Assembly: GCA_041661665.1 (NCBI GenBank)
Contig: JBAZTW010000007.1
Span: forward strand, 4,625 to 68,624
Source of the DNA: GWC2-45-44 sp041661665
GTDB taxonomy: Bacteria; Planctomycetota; Phycisphaerae; Sedimentisphaerales; UBA12454
DNA length: 64,000 bases
Direction of reading: 5' to 3'
Shown here: in pieces, positions 52,122 through 59,826 of the stretch
Numbering within the stretch: position 1 is the first letter of the stretch
How the letters are laid out: every line of letters begins with the position of its first letter
Program-made: the position numbers and the translations under genes
Notes under the pieces: generated by a model
What the model was told of the DNA's origin: nothing
Seen by the model: the letters and a program-made list of their open reading frames with translations, nothing else
Databases searched by the model: none

Positions 52122-53177
52122 TTATTTTGACTTTATAAGATAAAAAATCCTTTGATGCTCGTTGCGCATTTCGTCGAAACCTGAAAGGTTCACCGCCGAT
52201 TTAAGCATTTCTTCCGATGGAAAAATCGTTTCGCTGTTAAGGCAGGTTTTGTCTATGTATTTATCCGCGCCTTCTATAGGCGCAACATAATGAAACTTAT
52301 TTGCGCTGCGTGCGGCAATCTCCGGCCTAAGAAAAAAATTGACCAGTTTATGAGCCCCATCGACATTTTTTGCGTTCGCACAAAGCATAAAATAATCTGT
52401 CCATTTACTGATGCCGCCTTGGGGAAGGATATATTTTATGTTCTTTCTGTCGCCTGCTTTTAATGCCACATCGCCGCTGTAAACGTGTACTATCCATTTT
52501 TCGCCGGACAAAAGTTTATCAAGATTACCGAAAGTTTCTCCGAAATAAGGTTCGTTTTCCTTCAGGAGAATTGCATATTTTTCAACTAACTTCAGGTTGT
52601 CCGGCTGCTCAACTCCAGACAACGGTATTCCTATATAAAAACATATTGCGCCGATTACCTCGGGCGGGCTTTCAAGCAACGCGATTTTACCCTTGTATTT
52701 TTTGTCCCACAGCACGCTCCAGCTATCGGTATCTGCGGGCACAAAATCTGTGTTTATGGCAAGACCGGTTGTGCCGTAGAGATATGGTATGGCCTTTTCA
52801 AGACCGACGTAAGCAGGTAAAACATTTTTTATATTTGGAATTTTTGTCAGGTCAAACGGCTTGGCGAGTTTGAGTTTTTCCAAACCTCGCGCGCTTGTTA
52901 TCACCACATCATACTGGCCGGTATCAGATTGAAGTTCCGCTATACATTCGCTTTCTAATGTGTATTCTTTGAGAACTACTTTAATGCCGGTCTCTTTTTT
53001 AAAGTCTTCCAGAATCGATGGGTCTGTGTAGCCTTCCCAGTTATAGAGAACGACTTCTTTGTTGTCCGAATGGTCTGCGGGCTGAACAGCGTTATTTTTT
53101 TTCGTCATAAAAACATACGCCGCCGCGACAACTGCCAAACACAATAAAAATATAAAAACAGATGCTATCTTTTTCAT
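52122..53177 (-). CDS. Orphan PotD-like polyamine-type periplasmic binding protein
   Basis: A 351-residue extracytoplasmic solute-binding protein. A membrane-anchored N-terminus (MKKIASVFIFLLCLAVVAAA) precedes the PotD-like start VVLYNWEGYTDPSILEDF. YDVVITSARGLEKLKLAKP, YGTTGLAINTDFV, SWSVLWDKKYKGKIALL and HVYSGDVALKAG follow in the order of the PotD/PotF family. The N-terminal helix lacks an evident cleavage site, so it may stay membrane-bound. No ABC permease or ATPase gene is near; only the histidine kinase is, in the same direction. This suggests a role as a ligand presenter to the kinase, an inference from context. Specific ligand unknown. Confidence 0.87.
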   Translation of the reverse strand: MKKIASVFIFLLCLAVVAAAYVFMTKKNNAVQPADHSDNKEVVLYNWEGYTDPSILEDFKKETGIKVVLKEYTLESECIAELQSDTGQYDVVITSARGLEKLKLAKPFDLTKIPNIKNVLPAYVGLEKAIPYLYGTTGLAINTDFVPADTDSWSVLWDKKYKGKIALLESPPEVIGAICFYIGIPLSGVEQPDNLKLVEKYAILLKENEPYFGETFGNLDKLLSGEKWIVHVYSGDVALKAGDRKNIKYILPQGGISKWTDYFMLCANAKNVDGAHKLVNFFLRPEIAARSANKFHYVAPIEGADKYIDKTCLNSETIFPSEEMLKSAVNLSGFDEMRNEHQRIFYLIKSK

Positions 53178-53216
53178 TTTATTTTACTCTCTTTCTTTAA
53201 AAGAGACTTTTAATTC

Positions 53217-53331
53217 GGTATCTTCATTTCGCGAATGAAGTCGTTTAAGCATTACAAAAATCGCCTGCTGAAATTCCGGTGTGGCGCCGCTGCCTCTCTG
53301 GATGAGCGATGCCTTAACTCTCACATCTTTC
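53217..53331 (-). pseudogene. Remnant of a histidine kinase ATPase domain
   Basis: Read on the minus strand, VRVKASLIQRGSGATPEFQQ continues to AIFVMLKRLHSRNE, which matches the intact kinase segment VRINITDNGIGVAPEFQQ continuing to AIFVMFKRLHLRNE. DNA identity to the region near 49940-50030 is high. The remnant has lost the G1 motif residues and everything else, and a stop follows. It lies just upstream of the binding-protein gene. Confidence 0.75.
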
Positions 53332-53475
53332 CTGTCTTACGGCGGTATCATCAGGACAAACAATTCCCAACACCTTCTATACTTTTCGTCCAAATACTGT
53401 TGTAGATTAAGTGGTTTTGACGATAACCCGATTATAGTGTGATGTTTTAATGTCTTTTGGTTGGAGATTGTCAAA

Positions 53476-54261
53476 ATGAAACTTGCAGCAATACTTGTTA
53501 TCGGACTAATCTGCGCAGGAACTTTCGCGTTTGCCCAAACTGACCCGCTTCCGAAAGAATCTCCAAAACTCGGCATTACTCTTGATGCCACATGGGTCAG
53601 CAAATATATCTGGCATGGACAGGATTTATACGATGACCACGCCGCTTTTCAGCCAAGCATCGACCTGGATTTATTCGGTACAGGTTTCAGCGTCAATGTC
53701 TGGGAGTCGTCCGCCTGCAGCGACGGCTTCGTTGACAGCGAGGAACTCGATTATTCCGTAGCCTATGAAAACAGCTTCTTCAAAGATTCAGCCTTCAAAA
53801 CCGACTACGAAATAAGATGGTTATATTATGATTACTTCCGTATTTCCTCGGATAAGGCCGATGCGCAGGAATTCGATTTCTCGTTCTCCTGGCCTGAAAT
53901 TCTTCCATTTGGCCTGACTCCGACTTATATGCTCAGCTATCTTTATGCCGCCACAGACAACAGTCCCGCCTCCCAGCTTGAAATGGAAGGCGCTGCTCAC
54001 ACAGTAGGCTTCACTTGGGACGTTAATGAACCACAGACAAAACTGCCTCTGACTTTCATTTGGAACATCACATACAACGATGGGCAGGGCGGTTCGGAAT
54101 TCGCCCACGACTGGTCATACATCACATGGGGACTTTCAACAAGTTTCAACGTCGGCCCCGGTTCGTTCACCCCCGCGATATACTATCAAACCTCTATGGA
54201 GAATTCTCTTAATACAGAAGACGAACTCTGGACTTCGCTTTCATACTCCCTTAGCTTCTAA
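53476..54261 (+). CDS. Outer-membrane beta-barrel protein (porin-like)
   Basis: A 261-residue exported protein. A signal peptide (MKLAAILVIGLICAGTFAFA) ends near AQTD. The mature part consists of alternating aromatic-rich beta-strands (LDATWVSKYIWHGQDLY, FSVNVWESSA, TDYEIRWLYYDYF, FIWNITYND) and ends SLSYSLSF with a terminal Phe, the classic outer-membrane barrel signal. The SKYIWHGQ motif resembles TorF-family putative porins found in Gram-negative anaerobes. It would form a small channel. GGAG lies before the ATG at 53476. A strong bidirectional hairpin follows. Confidence 0.82.
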   Translation: MKLAAILVIGLICAGTFAFAQTDPLPKESPKLGITLDATWVSKYIWHGQDLYDDHAAFQPSIDLDLFGTGFSVNVWESSACSDGFVDSEELDYSVAYENSFFKDSAFKTDYEIRWLYYDYFRISSDKADAQEFDFSFSWPEILPFGLTPTYMLSYLYAATDNSPASQLEMEGAAHTVGFTWDVNEPQTKLPLTFIWNITYNDGQGGSEFAHDWSYITWGLSTSFNVGPGSFTPAIYYQTSMENSLNTEDELWTSLSYSLSF

Positions 54262-54266
54262 AAAAA

Positions 54267-54301
54267 ATATCCGCAAACATTTGTTAAGTGTTTGCGGATA
54301 T
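54267..54301. terminator. Strong bidirectional terminator
   Basis: ATATCCGCAAACA (54267-54279), a nine-base loop, TGTTTGCGGATAT (54289-54301). A perfect 13-bp stem preceded by seven A. It lies between converging genes. Confidence 0.9.
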
Positions 54302-54338
54302 CTATCATTCTACTGCCTATTGGCTATTGACTACCGTT

Positions 54339-55550
54339 TTATATCTTCGGCTTATTGCCTAAATAACCTGTCTTCGGCAGCCCGCCCGTCAAAGGCATCG
54401 CGTAATCGACAAACGCCTGCGTTATCCCGTTGCCTTCTTTATTGATATACTCATCAGCAAGCGACTTTGTCTTTTCCGCAACGTTTGCAAGTTCTGTTCT
54501 GAAAAGTTCAACGGCGTAATTTTTGCCGTTGCCGATTCGCTTTATCGCCACCGAACCGTTTAAATTCGTCATCGAAAGTTTCACTGCTTCAATGCCGCAG
54601 CGACGAGCTTCAGATACATCAGTCGCCGATTGCAGTCCCGCAAAACTTCTCTGCAGATAACCGAAAGTATCCGCGCGTACTCGTTTGATTTTCAAACTGC
54701 CCTTAATCTGACCGGCCAGAAAATCTGCCAAAGCGCCCGTGCCGGACAACTGAACGTTGCCGTGCGCATCGTGTTCAGCGTTTGCGGCTATCTTTTCCGC
54801 CCACGTCTTATGGTCAACATCGCCGATGCCTTCGCTCACCGCGATTACGCATCTGCCGAGTTTTTTATAAACCGCGTCAACATCGGAAAGAAATTTGTCC
54901 ATCGAGATTGGCCTTTCAGGCAGATAAACCAAATGCGGCCCATCATCGTCTCTCTGTTTTCCCAAAGCCGCAGCCGCAGTCAAAAATCCCGCGTGCCTGC
55001 CCATAATCACATCAATCTTAATGCCCGGCAACGCCCTGTTATCAAGGTCGTCGCCCATAAGCGCACAGGAAACAAACTTCGCCGCCGTGCCGAACCCCGG
55101 ACAATGGTCTGTTACCAAAAGGTCGTTGTCGATTGTCTTGGGAACATGAAACGCCCGCAGCTCATAGCCCGCCTTAATCGCCATATTATTTATGATATAG
55201 CAGGTATTCGCCGAATCGTTTCCGCCTATATAGAAAAAGTATCGAATATCGCGCTTCTTGAAAACATCTAAAATCTTTTGGCAATATTCCGCGTCTGGCT
55301 TATCTCTGCTTGAACCAAGCGCGGATGATGGGCTTGCCGCAACGATTTCAAGTTCATCTGAAGAAATTTTCTTCAAATCCACGAAATTTTCCTTCACCAC
55401 TCCGCTCACCGCATGAACTGCTCCGTAAAGGTTCAGAATTTCGGAATGTTTTTTTGCTTCTTCAATTACACCGACCAACGAAGCGTTGATTACGCCGGTT
55501 GGCCCGCCGGATTGACTTACCACCGCATTTGCTTTTGGTGCAGATGCCAT
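54339..55550 (-). CDS. pfp: Pyrophosphate-dependent 6-phosphofructokinase
   Basis: A 403-residue phosphofructokinase that uses pyrophosphate, making the glycolytic step reversible. The motifs GGNDSANT near residue 108 (GGDDS in ATP enzymes is GGDGS), PKTIDND near 138 with the Lys that marks PPi use, and MGRHAGF near 184 are all diagnostic. GGPTGVINASLVGVI near the start is the nucleotide/phosphate loop. Asn in place of the usual first Asp of GGDDS is a variation seen in some PPi enzymes. GAAAGG lies upstream of the ATG. It is transcribed alone, converging with the porin-like gene. Confidence 0.92.
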   Translation of the reverse strand: MASAPKANAVVSQSGGPTGVINASLVGVIEEAKKHSEILNLYGAVHAVSGVVKENFVDLKKISSDELEIVAASPSSALGSSRDKPDAEYCQKILDVFKKRDIRYFFYIGGNDSANTCYIINNMAIKAGYELRAFHVPKTIDNDLLVTDHCPGFGTAAKFVSCALMGDDLDNRALPGIKIDVIMGRHAGFLTAAAALGKQRDDDGPHLVYLPERPISMDKFLSDVDAVYKKLGRCVIAVSEGIGDVDHKTWAEKIAANAEHDAHGNVQLSGTGALADFLAGQIKGSLKIKRVRADTFGYLQRSFAGLQSATDVSEARRCGIEAVKLSMTNLNGSVAIKRIGNGKNYAVELFRTELANVAEKTKSLADEYINKEGNGITQAFVDYAMPLTGGLPKTGYLGNKPKI

Positions 55551-55657
55551 ATTTACGACCTTTCAAATAGACTTTCTATCTTAATTTTGAAACTGAGGAC
55601 TGGGATTATAATAATTTGAAATTTTATCACAAGCCTATAATTTCCCCGCCGGCTATC

Positions 55658-56371
55658 TCATCGGGCCTGTTCTATATTCTGTTTGGCTTTATGTTCCATT
55701 ATTTTTACGGAAGTTTCGACGAATTGCTTAGCCATAATTATCTGGATTATCACAACCGCGATGGATACTGGTATTCCGATATAAGGAATGCACGAAACTA
55801 TCGTGGTAATGTACTGGGCAAGGGCAAGGCCTTTGCTGGGCATTGGCCCTTCGATATTTCGTTCCTGACAATATAAGTTCATATCCTCCGCAAGTCCGAC
55901 GATTGCGATATACATCCAGTAAATGTTAAAAAACGGAATAAAGCAAAAGCCGACCGCTTTGCCCGGCGATGTGCGGGCTTTGCCATCCTGTATCAGCTGC
56001 CAGAATCTATAAAGCAGAATGTAGTTAATTACCGTTCCTGCGATAATAGCCGGTATGCCTATAAATATAAATGCCAGAGGCAAACCTGCGCCCATGAGCC
56101 AGGCGAACCAAAGCCAGAGGTTTCGTAGCGATTCAGGCGGGAAGTTAATTTGATTGTCGGAATATGGTGTAATTGCGAAAGAGCTCGGCGGTATCGGAGC
56201 GATATCGGAAAACTTATCGGCAAGCTCCGTCACGCCCGCCTGCTTCCAGTCGCTCATCGGCGATTTCCAGACAAGAGTTTGCCTAACTATTGTGCCGTTG
56301 TGAATCAGCTCTGCAATAACGCTTTCTTCAACAGGACCTATCCGCTGACTGTTCCGAACATAATACCACAT
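55658..56371 (-). CDS. GYF_2-domain membrane protein
   Basis: A 237-residue protein. The N-terminal 55 residues (MWYYVRNSQRIGPVEESVIA, then LVWKSPMSDWKQAG) are a GYF_2 domain, a short fold common in planctomycetes. After a linker rich in Pro and Ser there are three to four hydrophobic segments at about residues 85-105, 107-125, 150-165 and 185-212. A conserved-looking helical region (EDMNLYCQERNIEGPMPSKG) lies between the last two. Function unknown; the GYF_2 domain often binds proline-rich peptides, so it may recruit a partner. It stands alone, with a repeat-filled gap to the left of the next cluster. Confidence 0.8.
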   Translation of the reverse strand: MWYYVRNSQRIGPVEESVIAELIHNGTIVRQTLVWKSPMSDWKQAGVTELADKFSDIAPIPPSSFAITPYSDNQINFPPESLRNLWLWFAWLMGAGLPLAFIFIGIPAIIAGTVINYILLYRFWQLIQDGKARTSPGKAVGFCFIPFFNIYWMYIAIVGLAEDMNLYCQERNIEGPMPSKGLALAQYITTIVSCIPYIGIPVSIAVVIIQIIMAKQFVETSVKIMEHKAKQNIEQAR

Positions 56372-56677
56372 ATATTTTTCCCTGATAAATTAGATTCGTA
56401 GTGTGGGTCTGCTGCTCTGCAAATAGTTTTTAGACCAACGCAGGGGCTGGACTCCGCAAATTTTCACTGTCTCTCATTCTACTCGCTAATCTTCATTCTT
56501 CAATCTTCAATATTTTTTCTTTGTGCCTATGCCTGCCATGAGCTTATCGAATGGGTAAACGCAGGGTGTTTTATTTAGCCCCCTGGCCTGCCAGGGGGTT
56601 CGTCATTCCAACCGCATTCAGAGCCCAAGCGATAGCGCAGGGAGAAACAGAGCCCAAGCGACAGCGCAGGGAGTTTC

Positions 56678-56714
56678 GTAGGGGCAGACCTATGTGTCTG
56701 CCCACTGTCATTCC
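56678..56714 (+). repeat. Exact 37-bp direct repeat, copy 1
   Basis: Begins GTAGGGGCAGACCTATGTGT and ends CTGCCCACTGTCATTCC. Identical to 56902-56938. GGGCAGAC and GTCTGCCC form an inverted pair inside each copy. Confidence 0.85.
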
Positions 56715-56901
56715 TCGAAGACCCCTTTGGGGAGCGCAGGCGGGAATCCATTGTATTTAGCCCCCTGGCCAGCCAGGGGGTTCATAATTCCAATCGCATC
56801 AGAGCCACAAGCGTAAGCGCGTGGTCATAAAAATAGCGTAGGGTGGGCTCACCTGTCCTGAGCTTGCCGAATGGGTAGCCCACGCAGTTATAAAAAAAAT
56901 T

Positions 56902-56938
56902 GTAGGGGCAGACCTATGTGTCTGCCCACTGTCATTCC
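56902..56938 (+). repeat. Exact 37-bp direct repeat, copy 2
   Basis: Identical to 56678-56714 and ending eight bases before the stop of the 55-residue protein gene. Confidence 0.85.
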
Positions 56939-56945
56939 CGGGAAG

Positions 56946-57113
56946 TCACTCCTTTGGAATTACAGCAGGGAACCAGTAATCATCATAATCCAGAACGTCC
57001 GGATTAAGGTCTTTTGTCAGCAGCGGCCCGGATGTATTAACAACCCTGCCTTTGCCGTCAGTTTCTATCGCAAAAACATCTCCGGATTTCTTATGCTTGT
57101 ATAGAGCTTTCAT
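56946..57113 (-). CDS. Small conserved-looking protein downstream of the second R-M operon
   Basis: A 55-residue protein beginning MKALYKHKKSGDVFAIETDG and ending DDYWFPAVIPKE. It is balanced and acidic in its second half, with a beta-hairpin-like start (KSGDVFAIETDGKGRVV). It has no signal peptide or membrane segment. It begins 22 bases after the methyltransferase stop on the same strand and could be the fourth gene of the cluster. A repeat abuts its stop codon. The GC-richer codons make it look more host-like than the R-M genes before it, so it may instead be a resident gene cut off from its old neighbours. Not recognised by family. Confidence 0.6.
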   Translation of the reverse strand: MKALYKHKKSGDVFAIETDGKGRVVNTSGPLLTKDLNPDVLDYDDYWFPAVIPKE

Positions 57114-57134
57114 AGGTTTTTGCCATCTCTTATT

Positions 57135-58145
57135 TTATTGACCAGCCATAGCGAGCAGAGGAAAGAGGGGTTGGTGATGAATTTCATTTTGCAAAACACC
57201 TTTTTTACATTTTGTAATATTTTTACTTTCGTTTGGTATTTTAAACTCTTTTTTTAATTTAATTTTCTCGAAATCTATTTTTTTTATAGGTTTTGGTACT
57301 TCAAAACATTGCTTTAAAGTTTCCCAGTCGTTATTCCTTATAGTAACTATTTCATTTAAATAAAAGCCCACCCAAACATCATTTATTTTAAAATTTGGTT
57401 TAACCTCTTTTAGTTTTTCTTTAGATATTTCTACATACTTTTCATCAAGTTCAAATCCAATATATCTTCTACCTAGTCTCTTTGCAGAAATGGCTGTTGT
57501 CCCAGTTCCTGAAAAAGGATCTAATACAATATCATTTTCATCGGTAGTCATTAAAATTAACCTGTCCAATAGATGCAACGGCAATTGACAAGGGTGAAGG
57601 TCGCGTTTGTTATTATGCTTTATCCTATGTATATCTGTCCAAACATCTGAAACAAGCGGTCCAAAAGGATGCAAGTCTGCTTTTTTTCCACCATAATCTT
57701 TAAGTAAATAATCACATTTTCGGCATCGTTTGTGTGGATGTCTAATTTCATAAAACTTATTTTCTCCCTTATTTTTTGCATAAAAGAGAATTCCATATTG
57801 AGATGGCTGCAAACTTTTTCCCATAGGTGCTGTAGGTGCATCCCATGCAATCCAATGCTTGAAATCAGCCATCTTATTTAAATAAAAAGTATAGTATGTC
57901 AACCATTTGGGAATATTATGCAAAAGTATTGATCCAGTTGGCTTTGTCACCCTGACCATTTCCGCAATCCACTGTTCACACCATTTCAAATAGTCTTGAA
58001 ACTCTAAACTGTCCTTGTAGCCATTATATTTTTTCTTCAAATTAAATGGTGGATCGGCAAATGTTACATCAACGCTATTGTCCGGAATATCCTGAAATAG
58101 CTTTAAACAGTCGCCTTGTATAATATTGTTCAAATAGTTTTTCAT
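57135..58145 (-). CDS. DNA methyltransferase (adenine-type, beta-class layout) of the second R-M cluster
   Basis: A 336-residue SAM-dependent DNA methyltransferase. Motif IV DPPFNLKKKYNGYKD starts near residue 31. The SAM motif I DPFSGTGTTAISAKRLGRRY comes near 205-224, giving the beta-class order. Between them lie NIPKWLTYYTFYLNKM and a Cys/His pair (HPHKRCRKCDYLL) that might bind zinc. The C-terminal 70 residues are lysine-rich and may contact DNA. The ATG at 58145 lies two bases after the DUF262 protein's stop (TAATAATG), so I prefer it to an in-frame ATG at 58169 that would overlap. Base composition is much more AT-rich than the neighbouring host genes. Confidence 0.9.
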   Translation of the reverse strand: MKNYLNNIIQGDCLKLFQDIPDNSVDVTFADPPFNLKKKYNGYKDSLEFQDYLKWCEQWIAEMVRVTKPTGSILLHNIPKWLTYYTFYLNKMADFKHWIAWDAPTAPMGKSLQPSQYGILFYAKNKGENKFYEIRHPHKRCRKCDYLLKDYGGKKADLHPFGPLVSDVWTDIHRIKHNNKRDLHPCQLPLHLLDRLILMTTDENDIVLDPFSGTGTTAISAKRLGRRYIGFELDEKYVEISKEKLKEVKPNFKINDVWVGFYLNEIVTIRNNDWETLKQCFEVPKPIKKIDFEKIKLKKEFKIPNESKNITKCKKGVLQNEIHHQPLFPLLAMAGQ

Positions 58146-58147
58146 TA

Positions 58148-59818
58148 TTAACTTATCGTTAAATTCCATATTTTTAATGCTTTTTCCGCAAAATCAGCCT
58201 GTCTTTTTTTTATTGTATCTGGCGACCATTCTTTACAACTTATTAAACTTTGTGTAATTTGTATGTCAGATTTTTTGTATTCATTTTTTTTGCTTTCAAA
58301 ACTACCACTCTTCAAATCCGAATTTAGTTTGGTTTTTGATAATGTTAAATTACCAATTTTTTTATAGAATGATTTATGATCGTCTTCATTGAATTTTGGC
58401 CAATCTTTGCTATCAATAACTGTTTGCGGTAATATATGTTCCAAATTTACATTGTCGAAATTTTTAACTACTGCTTTCTCTTCATTTTTGCTATAAATCT
58501 TTTCAAGTTCTATCAAATAATATTGAGCAAGAGTATTTTTTGTAACGGTAGCCATTGAAAAAGCTTCTTTAAATTGAATATCTGTAGGAATCAATTTTTT
58601 AGCAGACTCCAATAACCCCTTTGTATCGTTAATTTCACCAGCATTTATTTTTCTTGCTTGATTTGAGAATTCCCTTTCTAATGTACCACCTGGAATAGAT
58701 CCAGTAATTAAATTTCTAACACTCCAAGATAAAATTAACTTAAAAGCTTTTTCAACTTCATTTTTATGAAACTGATTTAATATTGCCAGCAAGAGAGGTC
58801 TATTTTGATGTAAGCCTAAATCGTTAAGTTTTTCGATATATTCTTTTGTTGTTTTTGAATACTCATCCCAAAAAACATGATTTTGATTTAGTAATGCTAA
58901 ATATTTATTGGTTGAAGACTTCAGGTCGCTCAAAATTGTAACTGATAAATTTTGATTAGTAGTTTTGTTTTTAATTTCTAAAAACAAATCTTTTTCACGG
59001 GTTAAGCCATTACGAGATGACCAAAAATATCTTATATACTTTATTATTTCTTCCTCGTCTTGTGCAGCCTCTATAGCTCCAGACATCTCTGACCAGCAAC
59101 TTTGTGCTTCCTTAATACGTCCACCTGCTTTGTTAAAAAGGTGATTTTTTATTAAATCTGCCTGAGACAAAGCCAATCCTCTATCATTTAATGTTTCGAA
59201 AACAGTAAATGCATTTGATTCGTCAGGAACTTTTACAATTATTATTTTTACCTTATCTTTTATAAAGTCATTTAGATTAAAAATAAAATCATGCTTGCCT
59301 CCATCAAGCCTAACCTTATCTTTTATAAATTTATATGCAACTATGTAAGCTTTATCTATTCTTTCATGTGACTCTTTAGTTTTTTTCTTGGTCTCACTTT
59401 TAATGATTCTGGAAAGAAAATAATCATTATCGTCATTACCTAAGCTTAATTTGGGTACGGGTTGCTTTGAACGAATATCAGTTTTGCATATATAGTCTGT
59501 TTCAATTATGTCTGCTGCCTTTTTATCATTATTTTCTTTTAAAAAATCTCTAATTGCCGAATATATAATTGTAATAGTGGCTAACCTTTGTTGTCCGTCA
59601 ACCACTTCCCAATGCCCTTCATCTTTTGTTTGATTTATCACAACGGAGCCAATAAAATAGTCGTGTGGATGTGATTGGTCAATATCGAGAAGTAATTCTT
59701 CTACATTTTTTTCTTCCCAAGCATATGCTCTTTGGTAAATGGGTACAGCAATTTGATGGTCTGATATAAACTTACCAATACCCAATATATCAAATTTTAT
59801 TTCTTTAAGACTACTCAT
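58148..59818 (-). CDS. DUF262-DUF1524 protein (GmrSD-like)
   Basis: A 556-residue protein. Its N-terminal DUF262 domain has IAVPIYQRAYAWEEKNVEEL near residues 23-42 and VVDGQQRLATIT near 72-83, the ParB/Srx-like nucleotide-binding hallmark DGQQR. The middle is helical. The C-terminal DUF1524 domain has VNLEHILPQTV near residue 455 (His-Ile-Leu-Pro, HNH-like nuclease) and NLTLSKTKLN. This pairing is that of GmrS-GmrD type IV restriction factors fused into one chain, which act on modified DNA. GAGGTG lies six bases before the ATG at 59818; a further ATG at 59830 overlaps the upstream stop as ATGA. The gene lies between an endonuclease and a methyltransferase, an unusual place. Confidence 0.87.
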   Translation of the reverse strand: MSSLKEIKFDILGIGKFISDHQIAVPIYQRAYAWEEKNVEELLLDIDQSHPHDYFIGSVVINQTKDEGHWEVVDGQQRLATITIIYSAIRDFLKENNDKKAADIIETDYICKTDIRSKQPVPKLSLGNDDNDYFLSRIIKSETKKKTKESHERIDKAYIVAYKFIKDKVRLDGGKHDFIFNLNDFIKDKVKIIIVKVPDESNAFTVFETLNDRGLALSQADLIKNHLFNKAGGRIKEAQSCWSEMSGAIEAAQDEEEIIKYIRYFWSSRNGLTREKDLFLEIKNKTTNQNLSVTILSDLKSSTNKYLALLNQNHVFWDEYSKTTKEYIEKLNDLGLHQNRPLLLAILNQFHKNEVEKAFKLILSWSVRNLITGSIPGGTLEREFSNQARKINAGEINDTKGLLESAKKLIPTDIQFKEAFSMATVTKNTLAQYYLIELEKIYSKNEEKAVVKNFDNVNLEHILPQTVIDSKDWPKFNEDDHKSFYKKIGNLTLSKTKLNSDLKSGSFESKKNEYKKSDIQITQSLISCKEWSPDTIKKRQADFAEKALKIWNLTIS

Positions 59819-59826
59819 GTTACACC

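Larger units (their letters stand above)
56372..56945. repeat. Dense cluster of dispersed repeats
   Basis: About 570 bases with no gene. In order: CAATCTTCAATATTTTT, TGCCATGAGCTTATCGAATG, a GCCCCCTGGCC/GGCCAGGGGG-type hairpin (56578-56598), CAGAGCCCAAGCGATAGCGC twice, GTAGGGGCAGACCTATGTGT box 1 (56678-56714), GTCATTCC..GGGAATCC, a second GCCCCC hairpin (56760-56780), CAGAGCCACAAGCGTAAGCG, GTAGGGTGGGCTCACCTGTC, and the GTAGGGGCAGACC box 2 (56902-56938). Confidence 0.8.

Noticed and set aside
53337..53603. 88-codon minus-strand frame over the start of the porin-like gene
   Set aside because: It overlaps a signal peptide-encoding start with a good ribosome binding site on the plus strand.
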